Shown here: positions 18,212 to 26,261 of the stretch, piece after piece
How the letters are laid out: every line of letters starts with the position of its first letter
Position numbering within the stretch: the first letter of the stretch is position 1
Source of the DNA: Ferrovibrio sp036381655
GTDB taxonomy: Bacteria > Pseudomonadota > Alphaproteobacteria > Ferrovibrionales > Ferrovibrionaceae
NCBI RefSeq assembly: GCF_036381655.1
Contig: NZ_DASVCJ010000029.1
Span: 3,276 to 67,275 of the forward strand
Direction: 5' to 3'
Length of the DNA stretch: 64,000 nt
Position numbers and translations under genes: made by a program
The notes under the pieces: model-generated
Seen by the model: the letters and a program-made list of their open reading frames with translations, nothing else
Told to the model about the DNA's origin: nothing
Database searches by the model: none

Positions 18212-18865
18212 CTAGCGCCGCGCCTCGGTCGCCATCTTCAGCGCCAGCCCGGTCAGCACGAAACCCATCAGCCAGCGCTGGACCAGCAGCCATGACGGCC
18301 GCGTGGCCAGGTAGCCGGCGATGCCGCCCGCCGTGATGGCGATCATGGCGTTAACGCTGACGCTGATCGCGATCTGCGTGGCGCCGAGCGCCATCGACTG
18401 GGTCAGCACCGCGCCGGCCGGCAGGCCGGGCGGAATGAATTGCGGCAGCAGCGCCAGATAAAGCATGGCGATCTTCGGATTGAGCAGGTTGGTGACGAGT
18501 CCCATGGTGAACAGCCGGGTCGGGCTGTCCTTGGGCAGGGTCTTGACCTGGAAGGGCGAACGGCCGCCGGGCTTGACGGCCTGCCAGGCGAGATACAGCA
18601 GATAGGCGGCGCCGGCGAAGCGCAGCGCGTCATAGGCATAGGGCACGGCGAACAGCAACGCCGTGATGCCGAAGGCGGCGCAGAGCATGTAGACGACGAA
18701 GCCGAGCGCCACGCCGCCGAGCGAGATCAGCCCGGCCAGCCTGCCCTGACAGATCGAACGCGAGATCAGGTAGATCATGTTCGGCCCGGGCGTGAGCACC
18801 ATGCCGAGGGCGACGGCGGAAAAGGCGATCAAGTTGGCGGCGGAGGGCAGGAACTGGGTCGGCAT
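18212..18865 (-). CDS. LysE/RhtB-family amino acid exporter
   Basis: 217 residues with about six membrane helices. The family signature appears as VLTPGPNMIYLISRS near residue 24 and LLNPKIAMLYLALLPQF near 125. It would export amino acids or homoserine lactone-like compounds across the inner membrane. The ATG at 18865 gives the standard N-terminus MPTQFLPS; a GTG at 18883 is possible. It is followed by the GST gene on the same strand. Substrate is not predictable. Confidence 0.9.
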   Translation of the reverse strand: MPTQFLPSAANLIAFSAVALGMVLTPGPNMIYLISRSICQGRLAGLISLGGVALGFVVYMLCAAFGITALLFAVPYAYDALRFAGAAYLLYLAWQAVKPGGRSPFQVKTLPKDSPTRLFTMGLVTNLLNPKIAMLYLALLPQFIPPGLPAGAVLTQSMALGATQIAISVSVNAMIAITAGGIAGYLATRPSWLLVQRWLMGFVLTGLALKMATEARR

Positions 18866-19002
18866 GAGCGGGCTCGGCACCAAAGACGGCTGGAGATGGC
18901 TGGCGGGATTCGCACCGCCCGACTCTGCCGCAGATGCCGCCGCCGGTTAAGCGCGCGATTGTTGGGGTGCAATCCGCGCTCCGGCTTTCACTGCGCCGGT
19001 CG

Positions 19003-19368
19003 TTATTGCGCCACCGTCATCAGCTCCAGCAGATGCCCGTCCGGGTCGCGGAAATAGACGCCGCGCCCGCCGCCCCAATCGTTGAGCCGGCCATTCTCCG
19101 GCGCGCCGGGCGAACTGCCATAGGCGATGCCCTCCTGCTTGATGCGGCGGAAGATCGCGTCGAACTCGGCCTCTTCGACATGGAAGGCGTAATGATGCAC
19201 GTCGAAGGCAGCGTGGTTGTCGAACAACAGCGTGAGCTGGCCGTTGACCTTGACCGGCGTGAAATAGCCGCGCTCGCCCACGCTCAGGCCGAAGATGCGG
19301 GCGAAGAACTGCGCCGCCCGCTCGCGGTCATGCGAGGGCACGATCATGTGATTGAGCACGATGGCCAT
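19003..19368 (-). CDS. VOC-superfamily (glyoxalase/dioxygenase-like) protein
   Basis: 121 residues. A single beta-alpha-beta-beta-beta VOC module pair: LNHMIVPSHDRERAAQFFARI at the start (split helix), VHHYAFHVEE in the middle and VYFRDPDGHLLELMTV at the end, giving His and Glu metal ligands. It could be a lyase, isomerase, dioxygenase or resistance protein. The ATG at 19368 follows GGAGGAAGG. A good sigma70-type promoter lies at 19450-19478 upstream. Confidence 0.85.
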   Translation of the reverse strand: MAIVLNHMIVPSHDRERAAQFFARIFGLSVGERGYFTPVKVNGQLTLLFDNHAAFDVHHYAFHVEEAEFDAIFRRIKQEGIAYGSSPGAPENGRLNDWGGGRGVYFRDPDGHLLELMTVAQ

Positions 19369-19433
19369 CGGCCTTCCTCCCCGCTGTCGCGTTCCGCGTG
19401 AGCAGCATGTAGCGCGGCGCGGCGAGTCGCCCA

Positions 19434-19461
19434 TTGACTTTATTCCTGAGATATATACCAT
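19434..19461 (+). promoter_or_regulatory. Possible plus-strand promoter facing the decamer-repeat region
   Basis: TTGACT at 19434-19439 and TACCAT at 19456-19461 are separated by 16 bases. It overlaps the minus-strand promoter and would transcribe the repeat region that follows. No convincing gene lies downstream before purB, so the product may be a non-coding or leader RNA. The -10 match is weak. Confidence 0.35.
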
Positions 19462-19478
19462 ATATGTTCTTGTGACAA
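19450..19478 (-). promoter_or_regulatory. Probable sigma70 promoter for the VOC gene
   Basis: Reading on the minus strand, TTGTCA (19473-19478) and TATATC (19450-19455) are separated by 17 bases. The -35 box lies inside the palindrome CTTGTGACAAG (19469-19479), a possible operator. The region is much more AT-rich than its surroundings. Confidence 0.55.
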
Positions 19479-19570
19479 GCCGGCCCGGAAGAGGAAGAGA
19501 ATACGATTGCATGCAGGCGCGGGAGCCATGTCGCGACTGGCGCGGGACCGGGCGGATCTTTGGCGGCGCG

Positions 19571-19660
19571 AAACGGCCCGCAGCGGTCGCCAGCGGTCCG
19601 CAATGGCCGGAAACGGTCGGCTGCGGTCGCTGGCGGCCAGCGGCGGTCAGCTACGGGCGA
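19571..19660. repeat. Phased 10-bp tandem repeat array 1
   Basis: Nine consecutive decamers carry YGG in the same column, most as CGGTC followed by five variable bases (for example CGGTCGCCAG, CGGTCCGCAA, CGGTCGGCTG). The period is exactly ten bases. It is part of the 634-base gap between the VOC gene and purB. Ten is not a multiple of three, so this is not a peptide repeat. Short open frames across it are unconvincing. Confidence 0.7.
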
Positions 19661-19720
19661 AGACAGGCCGGCGGCAGGTGAAGGCGGCAGGCGAACGCCG
19701 TCTAAGCACGGATAAGCCTA

Positions 19721-19820
19721 AGCCGGAATAAGCCGGAATAAGACGAAACGGGCAGAATGGTTCAAAACGGGACGGAATGGTTCAAAACGGTTCAGAACGG
19801 TCCGGAACGGCCCGCAAGGG
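19721..19820. repeat. Phased 10-bp tandem repeat array 2
   Basis: Ten decamers: two identical AGCCGGAATA units, then units ending in AAYGG such as TTCAAAACGG (twice), GACGGAATGG, TTCAGAACGG and TCCGGAACGG. In a shifted register the consensus is YGGTYNNNAA, related to array 1. It is AT-richer than array 1 and is followed by GC-rich inverted repeats up to about 19870. The rest of the gap to purB (to 20002) shows no gene. Confidence 0.72.
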
Positions 19821-20002
19821 CTCGCCGCCGGCCGCCAGCGGCGGCGCCAAATCCGCCTTGCGCCGCCGCCCTCTTCCGGCCCCCGTATCGATCCCCGCAT
19901 GGTCCCCGCATTGATCGGAGGGCGGCGAACGGCTAAACACAGCCGGCTTTTCGTTGCTTTCGCCGCCCGATTTCATCCCTTCGTCCCGCGTCCGAGGCCC
20001 GC

Positions 20003-21400
20003 ATGATCCCGCGCTATACCCGCCCCGAAATGGCTGCCATCTGGGAGCCGGAGCAGAAATTCCGCATCTGGTTCGAGATCGAGGCGCATGCCTGCGATGC
20101 CCAGGCCCAGCTCGGCGTCATCCCGAAGGCGGCGGCGCGCGAGGTGTGGAGGAAGGGCAAGTGGGAGATCGCGCGCATCGACGCCATCGAGCGCGAGACC
20201 AAGCATGACGTGATCGCCTTCCTCACCAATCTCGCCGAATATGTCGGCCCGGCCGCGCGCTTCGTGCATCAGGGCATGACCTCGTCGGATGTGCTGGATA
20301 CCTGCCTCAACGTGCAGCTCGTGCGCGCCGCCGACCTGCTGATCGCCGGGGTGGACCGCGTGCTGGCCGCGCTGAAGGAGCGCGCCTTCGAGTTCAAGCT
20401 GCTGCCCACCATCGGCCGCAGCCACGGCATCCATGCCGAGCCGACCACCTTCGGCATCAAGCTGGCCGGCTTCCATGCCGAGTTCCAGCGCGCCCGCAAA
20501 CGCCTCGTCGCCGCGCGCGAGGAGGTCGCCACCTGCGCGATTTCCGGCGCGGTCGGCACCTTCGCCAATATCGATCCCTTCGTCGAGGAATGGGTGGCGA
20601 AGAAGATGGGCCTCAGGCCCGAACCGGTCTCGACGCAGGTGATCCCGCGCGATCGCCATGCCGCCTATTTCGCCCATCTCGCCGTGGTGGCGTCTTCCGT
20701 CGAGCGGCTGGCGGTCGAGATCCGCCATCTGCAGCGCTCGGAGGTCATGGAGGCCGAGGAATTCTTCTCGCCCGGCCAGAAGGGCTCCAGCGCCATGCCG
20801 CACAAGCGCAACCCGGTGCTGACCGAGAATCTGACCGGCCTGGCGCGGCTGGTGCGTTCCGCCGTCGTGCCGGCGCTGGAGAATGTGGCGCTCTGGCATG
20901 AGCGCGACATCAGCCATTCCTCCGTCGAGCGCGGCATCGGCCCGGATGCGACCGTGCATCTCGATTTCGCGCTGCACCGGCTGGCCGGCGTGATCGAGAA
21001 GCTGGTGGTCTATCCGGACAACATGATGAAGAATCTCGACCGCTTCGGCGGCCTGGTGCATTCGCAGCGCGTGCTGCTGGCGCTGACGCAAGCCGGCATG
21101 AGCCGCGAGGACGCCTACCGCATCGTGCAGCGCCATGCGCTGCGCATCTGGCAGCATGGCGGCGATTTCCTCCAGGCGCTGCAGGGCGAGCCGGAAGTCA
21201 CCAGGCGGCTCAGGCCGGCGCAGCTCAAGGCGCTGTTCGACCTCGGCTATCACTTCAAGCATGTCGACACCATCTTCGCGCGCGTCTTCGGCAGGGAGGG
21301 CGTCACGCCCGGCCTGCGCAGGCCGCGCAAGGCCGCCGCCCGAAAGCAGCCAGCAAGGAAGAAGGCAGCGAAGCGGAAGACGGCGAAGGCGGGGCGCTGA
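20003..21400 (+). CDS. purB: Adenylosuccinate lyase PurB with a basic C-terminal tail
   Basis: 465 residues. A fumarase/aspartase-superfamily enzyme with TSSDVLDTCLN near 93, GRSHGIHAEPTTFG near 140 and the signature SSAMPHKRNP near 263. It acts twice in purine synthesis (SAICAR to AICAR, adenylosuccinate to AMP). The usual enzyme ends near residue 435; here a Lys/Arg/Ala-rich tail of about 30 residues follows, resembling histone H1-like tails. No clear ribosome-binding site was seen before the ATG. Upstream lies the unusual repeat region. Confidence 0.95.
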   Translation: MIPRYTRPEMAAIWEPEQKFRIWFEIEAHACDAQAQLGVIPKAAAREVWRKGKWEIARIDAIERETKHDVIAFLTNLAEYVGPAARFVHQGMTSSDVLDTCLNVQLVRAADLLIAGVDRVLAALKERAFEFKLLPTIGRSHGIHAEPTTFGIKLAGFHAEFQRARKRLVAAREEVATCAISGAVGTFANIDPFVEEWVAKKMGLRPEPVSTQVIPRDRHAAYFAHLAVVASSVERLAVEIRHLQRSEVMEAEEFFSPGQKGSSAMPHKRNPVLTENLTGLARLVRSAVVPALENVALWHERDISHSSVERGIGPDATVHLDFALHRLAGVIEKLVVYPDNMMKNLDRFGGLVHSQRVLLALTQAGMSREDAYRIVQRHALRIWQHGGDFLQALQGEPEVTRRLRPAQLKALFDLGYHFKHVDTIFARVFGREGVTPGLRRPRKAAARKQPARKKAAKRKTAKAGR

Positions 21401-21475
21401 CCGCCGCCGCCCGGGCGGGATTGACATTCGCCGGCGGCGCGCCAGCCTCTCTCTCGCCATAAGGGGAAAGACGCC

Positions 21476-22360
21476 ATGATCGAGGCCCTGCGCACGCCGG
21501 ACGAGCGGTTCCGGAACCTGCCCGGCTACGGCTTCGCGCCGCATTACCTGGAGCATCCGAACGGCCTGCGGATGCATTACGTCGACGAGCATCCTTTCGC
21601 GGCCAAGACCTTCCTGTGCCTGCACGGCCAGCCGACCTGGAGCTATCTCTACCGGCGCATGATCCCGGTCTTCGCCGCGGCCGGCCATCGCGTCGTCGCG
21701 CCGGACCTGTTCGGCTTCGGCAAGTCGGACAAGCCGAAGAACGACGCGGTCTATACCTTCGATTTCCACCGCGACAGCCTGCTGCAGTTCATCCATGCAC
21801 TGGATCTGCAGAATATCGTGCTGGTCTGCCAGGATTGGGGCGGATTGCTCGGCCTGACGCTGCCGATGGCGATGCGCGAGCGTTTCAGCGGCCTTCTGGC
21901 GATGAATACCACGCTGGGCACCGGCGACCGGCCGCTGTCCCGGGGCTTCATCGACTGGCGCGCCTGGAACGACCGGAACCCAGACATGGCGATCGCCAAG
22001 CTGATGCAGCGCGCCTGCCCGCATTTGAGCGATGCCGAAGCCGCCGCCTACGAAGCGCCCTATCCCGATGTGAGCCACAAGGGCGGCGTGCGCCGCTTCC
22101 CCAATCTGGTGCCCGACGGCGAGCATGCCGAGGGCGCGGCCCTGTCGCGCAAGGCGCGCGATTTCTGGCAGGACGCATGGACCGGCAGAAGCTTCATGGC
22201 GGTCGGCATGGCCGACCCGGTGCTCGGCGCGCCGGTGATGCGCGAGCTGCACGGCATGATCCGGGGCTGCCCGGCGCCGCTCGAACTGGCCGAGGCCGGC
22301 CATTTCGTGCAGGAATGGGGCGAGCGCATCGCCAGGGAAGCGCTCGCCGCCGGCTTGTAG
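21476..22360 (+). CDS. Haloalkane dehalogenase-like alpha/beta hydrolase
   Basis: 294 residues. Alpha/beta-hydrolase with the subfamily-I haloalkane dehalogenase features: oxyanion motif HGQPTWSYLYR at 50-60, nucleophile in VCQDWGG (Asp120, with halide-binding Trp121), probable acid Asp247 in GMADPVLG and catalytic His276 in AGHFVQEWG. An Asp nucleophile followed by Trp separates it from esterases (Ser) and epoxide hydrolases. It would release halide from haloalkanes, but the true substrate is unknown. The next gene is convergent, with its stop 3 bases away. Confidence 0.85.
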   Translation: MIEALRTPDERFRNLPGYGFAPHYLEHPNGLRMHYVDEHPFAAKTFLCLHGQPTWSYLYRRMIPVFAAAGHRVVAPDLFGFGKSDKPKNDAVYTFDFHRDSLLQFIHALDLQNIVLVCQDWGGLLGLTLPMAMRERFSGLLAMNTTLGTGDRPLSRGFIDWRAWNDRNPDMAIAKLMQRACPHLSDAEAAAYEAPYPDVSHKGGVRRFPNLVPDGEHAEGAALSRKARDFWQDAWTGRSFMAVGMADPVLGAPVMRELHGMIRGCPAPLELAEAGHFVQEWGERIAREALAAGL

Positions 22361-22362
22361 GC

Positions 22363-22815
22363 CTATTTCGCGAAGATCATCGCGTCGTCGGCGAAGGCCT
22401 TGAATTCGAGCGCGTTGCCCGAGGGGTCGAGGAAGAACATGGTGTGCTGCTCGCCGACCTCGCCCTCGAAACGCACATAGGGCTCGATGATGAACTTGAT
22501 GCCGGCGGCCTTCAGGCGTTCGGCCAGGGCCTTCCATTCCGGGATGGTGAGGATGACGCCGAAATGCTTGACCGGCACGTCATGGCCGTCGACATCGCCG
22601 GCCTTCCTGTAGCCGACTTCCTCCGGCGCCAGATGCGCCACCACCTGATGGCCGTAGAGGTCGAAATCGACCCAGGTCTCGGCCGAACGGCCTTCCGGGC
22701 AGCCGAGCAGATCGCCGTAGAAGGCGCGGGCCTCGGCGATGTCGCGGACCGGAAAGGCGAGATGGAACGGCCGGATCGCCTTGGCGGCGGTCTTCGCGGG
22801 GGCAAGCGCATTCAT
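22363..22815 (-). CDS. VOC-superfamily protein (glyoxalase/dioxygenase-like)
   Basis: 150 residues. Two VOC half-modules: RPFHLAFPVRDIAEARAFYG at the start and EQHTMFFLDPSGNALEFKAF at the end, with metal-ligand His and Glu positions. Conserved Asp-Gly-His (VDGHDVPVKHFGVIL) in the middle is typical of a bacterial family often annotated as glyoxalase. It is divergent from the frameshifted LysR-type gene, which may have regulated it. Substrate unknown. Confidence 0.86.
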   Translation of the reverse strand: MNALAPAKTAAKAIRPFHLAFPVRDIAEARAFYGDLLGCPEGRSAETWVDFDLYGHQVVAHLAPEEVGYRKAGDVDGHDVPVKHFGVILTIPEWKALAERLKAAGIKFIIEPYVRFEGEVGEQHTMFFLDPSGNALEFKAFADDAMIFAK

Positions 22816-22903
22816 GCGACGGAATCCTTGTTCTGGGGGCTCGAACCGGGCGCGATCATAGCGACTGGCGATTGTCCGACAACCGATTTAAACTCGCCAA
22901 GCC

Positions 22904-23796
22904 ATGAGTTTTTCTCAGCCGCCCGACCGCCTGCCCTCGCTCAACGCCCTGCGCGCCTTCGAGGTCGCCGGGCGGCATCTGAGCTTCACCCGCGCCGCGC
23001 GGGAGCTGCATGTCACGCAGGGCGCGGTCAGCCGCCTGGTCAAGCAGCTCGAGGAGGATCTCGGCGTCATGCTGTTCCAGCGCGGCCCGCGCGGCCTGGA
23101 ACTGACGGCCGCCGGCGCCGGCTATCTGCCGGCGTTGAGCGATGCCTTCCAGCGGCTGGTGGCGGCCACGCAGCTCGTCTCGCGCCCGGCGCGGCAGCCG
23201 AATCACCTGCCATCGCCATGCTGCCGACCTTCGCCATGCGCTGGTTCATGCCCCGGCTGGCCGATTTCCATCGCCGGCATCCGGAGATCACGGTGGATGT
23301 CACCAGCGCCGACCGGCCGATCGACTTCCAGGCCGAACCGATCGATGTCGGCATCCAGTACGGCACCGGAAACTGGCCCGAGCTGACCGCAGAATTCCTC
23401 ATGGGCGAAACGGTCATCCTGGTCGCCAGCCCGGCCTTGCTGAAAGCCAGGCCGGTGAGGCAGCCCGACGATGTGCGCCGCCATGTGCTGCTGACCCATT
23501 CGACCCGGCCGGAAGCCTGGGCGGAATGGTTCGCCGCCGCCGGCCTGAAGGCGCCGAAGGCCGCGCGCGGGCCGGCCTTCGAGCATTTCTTCATGTCGAT
23601 CGAAGCCGCCGCAAACGGCCTCGGCCTCGCTCTGGTGCCGGACATCTTCGTGCAGGCCGAGCTCGCCGATGGCCGCCTGGTCGAACCCTTGCCGCGCTGT
23701 CGCCTGGCGCGCAAGGGCGGCTATTATCTGCTGCATCTGCCGGGCCGCGGGCGCGAGCCGGCGATCAAGGCGTTCCGCGACTGGCTGCTCGGCTAG
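22904..23796 (+). pseudogene. LysR-family (GcvA-like) regulator with an internal frameshift
   Basis: The N-terminal HTH half (MSFSQPPDRLPSLNALRAFE, then FTRAARELHVTQGAVSRLVK) is read in one frame up to about 23209. The substrate-binding half (AIAMLPTFAMRWFMPRLADF onwards to the stop at 23796) continues in the -1 frame. Loss of a single G at CTG|CCATC near 23209/23210 explains it; restoring it would give a complete regulator of about 297 residues. Both halves keep good coding character, so the change is recent or is a sequencing error. It is divergent from the VOC gene. Confidence 0.85.
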
Positions 23797-23839
23797 CCGG
23801 CCCTAGTCTTTTTTGCCCACTCTCCCATATTGGCGAGCC

Positions 23840-24835
23840 ATGCCTATTTTTTCCGTCCTCGACCTGTCACCGATCCTGCAAGGCAGCGATGCCGCGCAAT
23901 CCTTCCGCAACACGCTCGACCTCGCCCGCCATGCCGAGAGCTGGGGTTACAAGCGCTATTGGATGGCCGAGCATCACAACATGCCCGGGGTCGCCTCTGC
24001 CGCGACCGCCGTGCTGATCGGCCATGTCGCCGGCGGGACCAAGACGATCCGCGTCGGCGCCGGCGGCGTCATGCTGCCCAACCACGCGCCGCTGGTGATC
24101 GCCGAGCAATTCGGCACCCTGGCCTCGCTATACCCCGGACGGATCGATCTGGGCCTGGGCCGCGCGCCGGGCACGGATCAGCTCACCATGCGCGCCCTGC
24201 GGCGCAATCTCGATTCCGATGAGGATCAGTTTCCGCGCGACGTGCTGGAGCTGCTGGCCTATTTCGAACCGGCCGAACCCGATCAGCGCATCCGCGCCGT
24301 GCCCGGCGCAGGCCTGAAGGTGCCGGTATGGATTCTGGGCTCCAGCCTGTTCGGCGCGCAGCTTGCCGCCATGCTCGGCCTGCCCTATGCCTTTGCCTCG
24401 CATTTCGCGCCGGCGCAGATGATGGATGCCATCGCCATCTACCGCGAGCGCTTCAAGCCCTCCGAATACCTGCAGAAGCCCTATGTGATGCTTGGCTTCA
24501 ACATCTTCGCCGCCGACAGCGATGACGCGGCGATGACCCTGTCCACGTCGTGGAAGCAGGCCTTCGTCAATCTGCGCAGCGGCCGCCCCTCGCCGCTGCC
24601 GCCGCCCAGGCCGGGCTACGACGAAGAATTGCCGCCGCAGTTCAAGGCGATGCTGCAGCAGGTTCTGTCCTGCTCGGCGATTGGCTCGCCCGCGACCGTG
24701 AAAGCCAGGCTGGAGGATTTCCTGCAGAAGACGCAGGCCGACGAACTGATGCTGACGGCGCAGATCTTCGATCACGCCGCGCGGCTGCGCTCTTTCGAAA
24801 TCGCTGCGGAGATACGGGGCAGCATGCGGCAATGA
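23840..24835 (+). CDS. LLM-class flavin-dependent oxidoreductase (luciferase-like)
   Basis: 331 residues. A luciferase-like monooxygenase of the MsnO8/YhbW type: MPIFSVLDLSPILQGSDAAQ at the start, WMAEHHNMPGVASAA near 43, GAGGVMLPNHAPLVIAEQFG near 75 and DLGLGRAPGTD near 104. It would use reduced FMN and oxygen, or F420-like cofactor in some relatives. The ATG at 23840 starts the conserved N-terminus. It follows the broken LysR gene by 43 bases on the same strand. Confidence 0.9.
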   Translation: MPIFSVLDLSPILQGSDAAQSFRNTLDLARHAESWGYKRYWMAEHHNMPGVASAATAVLIGHVAGGTKTIRVGAGGVMLPNHAPLVIAEQFGTLASLYPGRIDLGLGRAPGTDQLTMRALRRNLDSDEDQFPRDVLELLAYFEPAEPDQRIRAVPGAGLKVPVWILGSSLFGAQLAAMLGLPYAFASHFAPAQMMDAIAIYRERFKPSEYLQKPYVMLGFNIFAADSDDAAMTLSTSWKQAFVNLRSGRPSPLPPPRPGYDEELPPQFKAMLQQVLSCSAIGSPATVKARLEDFLQKTQADELMLTAQIFDHAARLRSFEIAAEIRGSMRQ

Positions 24836-24925
24836 GTTCTGCCAGACCTGCCGATATGCGCAGATATGCATTCCCGATTGCAATTCGTCGCGGCGGCCGG
24901 CAGAATTTGAAGCACGGCCTGCGAA

Positions 24926-25277
24926 GTGCATATCGAACGACTGCTCGATGACATTGAGGCGACCCGATCGATCTCGCCGAGTGGCGCGCGGCCGTGGCGC
25001 AAATCGAGGGCGTCCGGATAGCGGAAGGCAACGTCAAGGCCGGCAACCCGAAAACCGGCGAAAGCATAAAATCAGCAACTTCGGTGGCGACACCGAAATC
25101 CTGCTGCCCGATCAACGCTGGGGGCGTTTTTCCCGCTGGATGCCGGGAGGCCGCATCTCACTTGCGGTGACGGACGATTTCAGTTCCCCCAACTCGACGA
25201 TGCGGCGCATCGCCGCGCAACTGGCCGGTCAATTGAACGCCCGCCTCGTCGGCGACGAGGGTGAATTTTACGATTGA
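24926..25277 (+). pseudogene. Remnant of a conserved hypothetical protein with two frameshifts
   Basis: Three frames join into one protein-like sequence: VHIERLLDDIE, then GDPIDLAEWRAAVAQIEGVR onward to NPKTGESIK, then ISNFGGDTEILLPDQRWGRF to LVGDEGEFYD before the TGA at 25275. Each junction needs one missing base, near 24953-24960 and in the A-run 25068-25071. The composite resembles a family of about 110-residue bacterial proteins of unknown function. The true start is unclear (GTG at 24926 is one option). The 90 bases before it show nothing. Confidence 0.65.
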
Positions 25278-25300
25278 ACGACGTATTCCCGGAACGATCG

Positions 25301-26215
25301 TCAGGGCGTCCGCTCGATCATCGTGCCGACGCCATGCGGCGTGAACAGTTCGAGCAGCAGCACATGCGGAATGCGGCCATCCAGGATATGCGCCGCCTGC
25401 ACGCCGCCGCGCACGGCATCCAGGCAGGTTTCCACCTTCGGGATCATACCGCCGGAAATGGTGCCGTCGCCCATCAGCATCAGCGCCTCCTTGGCGGTGA
25501 GCGTCGGGATCAGCTTCTTGTCCTTGTTCAGCACGCCGGCGACATCGGTCAGCATCAGCAGCTTGCTGGCGCCGACAGCCGCGGCGATCGCGCCGGCCGA
25601 GGTGTCGGCATTGATGTTGTAGGTCTCGCCGTTCTCGCCGACGCCGATCGGCGCCACGACGGGGATGACGTTTGAATTCTGCAGGGTGCGCAGGATTTCC
25701 GGGTTGATCCGCACCGGCTCGCCGACGAAGCCGAGATCGAGCAGCTTCTCGATATTGGAGCCGGGATCGCGCACGGAACGGCGCAGCTTGCGCGCCTCGA
25801 TCAGCTTGCCGTCCTTGCCCGACAGGCCGATGCCCGTGCCGCCCGCGGTGCCGATGGCGGACACGATCTGCTTGTTGATCGAGCCGGCCAGTACCATCTC
25901 GACGATCTCGACGGTCGCCTGATCGGTCACCCGCAGCCCGTCGACGAACTCGCTCTTGATCTTGAGCCGCTCCAACATGGCGCCGATCTGCGGGCCGCCG
26001 CCATGGACGACGATCGGATTGATGCCGACCTGCTTGATCAGCACGACGTCGCGGGCGAATTGATGCGCCAGTTCCTCGTCGCCCATGGCATGACCGCCAT
26101 ATTTGATCACCATGGTCTGGCCGGCGAAGCGGCGCATATAGGGCAGAGCCTCGGAAAGGACCTTGGCGGTTTCCTGCAGATGCGCTTCGAGAGGCTTGGG
26201 GCCGGCAGTCTTCAT
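25301..26215 (-). CDS. argB: Acetylglutamate kinase
   Basis: 304 residues. An amino acid kinase fold with MVIKYGGHAMGD near residue 36, VVHGGGPQIG near 70, and GGMIPKVETCLDAV near 255. It phosphorylates N-acetylglutamate, the second arginine-biosynthesis step, and is normally feedback inhibited by arginine in the hexameric long form that this length suggests. The start at 26215 gives the standard N-terminus; the longer open frame overlaps engB. It is downstream of engB on the same strand, as in many alphaproteobacteria. Confidence 0.96.
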   Translation of the reverse strand: MKTAGPKPLEAHLQETAKVLSEALPYMRRFAGQTMVIKYGGHAMGDEELAHQFARDVVLIKQVGINPIVVHGGGPQIGAMLERLKIKSEFVDGLRVTDQATVEIVEMVLAGSINKQIVSAIGTAGGTGIGLSGKDGKLIEARKLRRSVRDPGSNIEKLLDLGFVGEPVRINPEILRTLQNSNVIPVVAPIGVGENGETYNINADTSAGAIAAAVGASKLLMLTDVAGVLNKDKKLIPTLTAKEALMLMGDGTISGGMIPKVETCLDAVRGGVQAAHILDGRIPHVLLLELFTPHGVGTMIERTP

Positions 26216-26261
26216 GGCGGGGCTCTTGGGTCGGACGGGTCGGATACGGTCGTTCCGGGGG

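Noticed and set aside
19507..19731. Short plus-strand open frames across decamer array 1
   Set aside because: Arg/Gly-rich, dictated by the 10-bp repeat; one starts with TTG and none resembles a known protein, although a GAGGAAGAG precedes them.
19571..19820. CRISPR-like array
   Set aside because: The unit is only ten bases with no spacer sequences and no cas genes are nearby.
19973..22537. Minus-strand open frame of about 850 residues
   Set aside because: Antisense to purB and the haloalkane dehalogenase-like gene, both with full conserved motifs.
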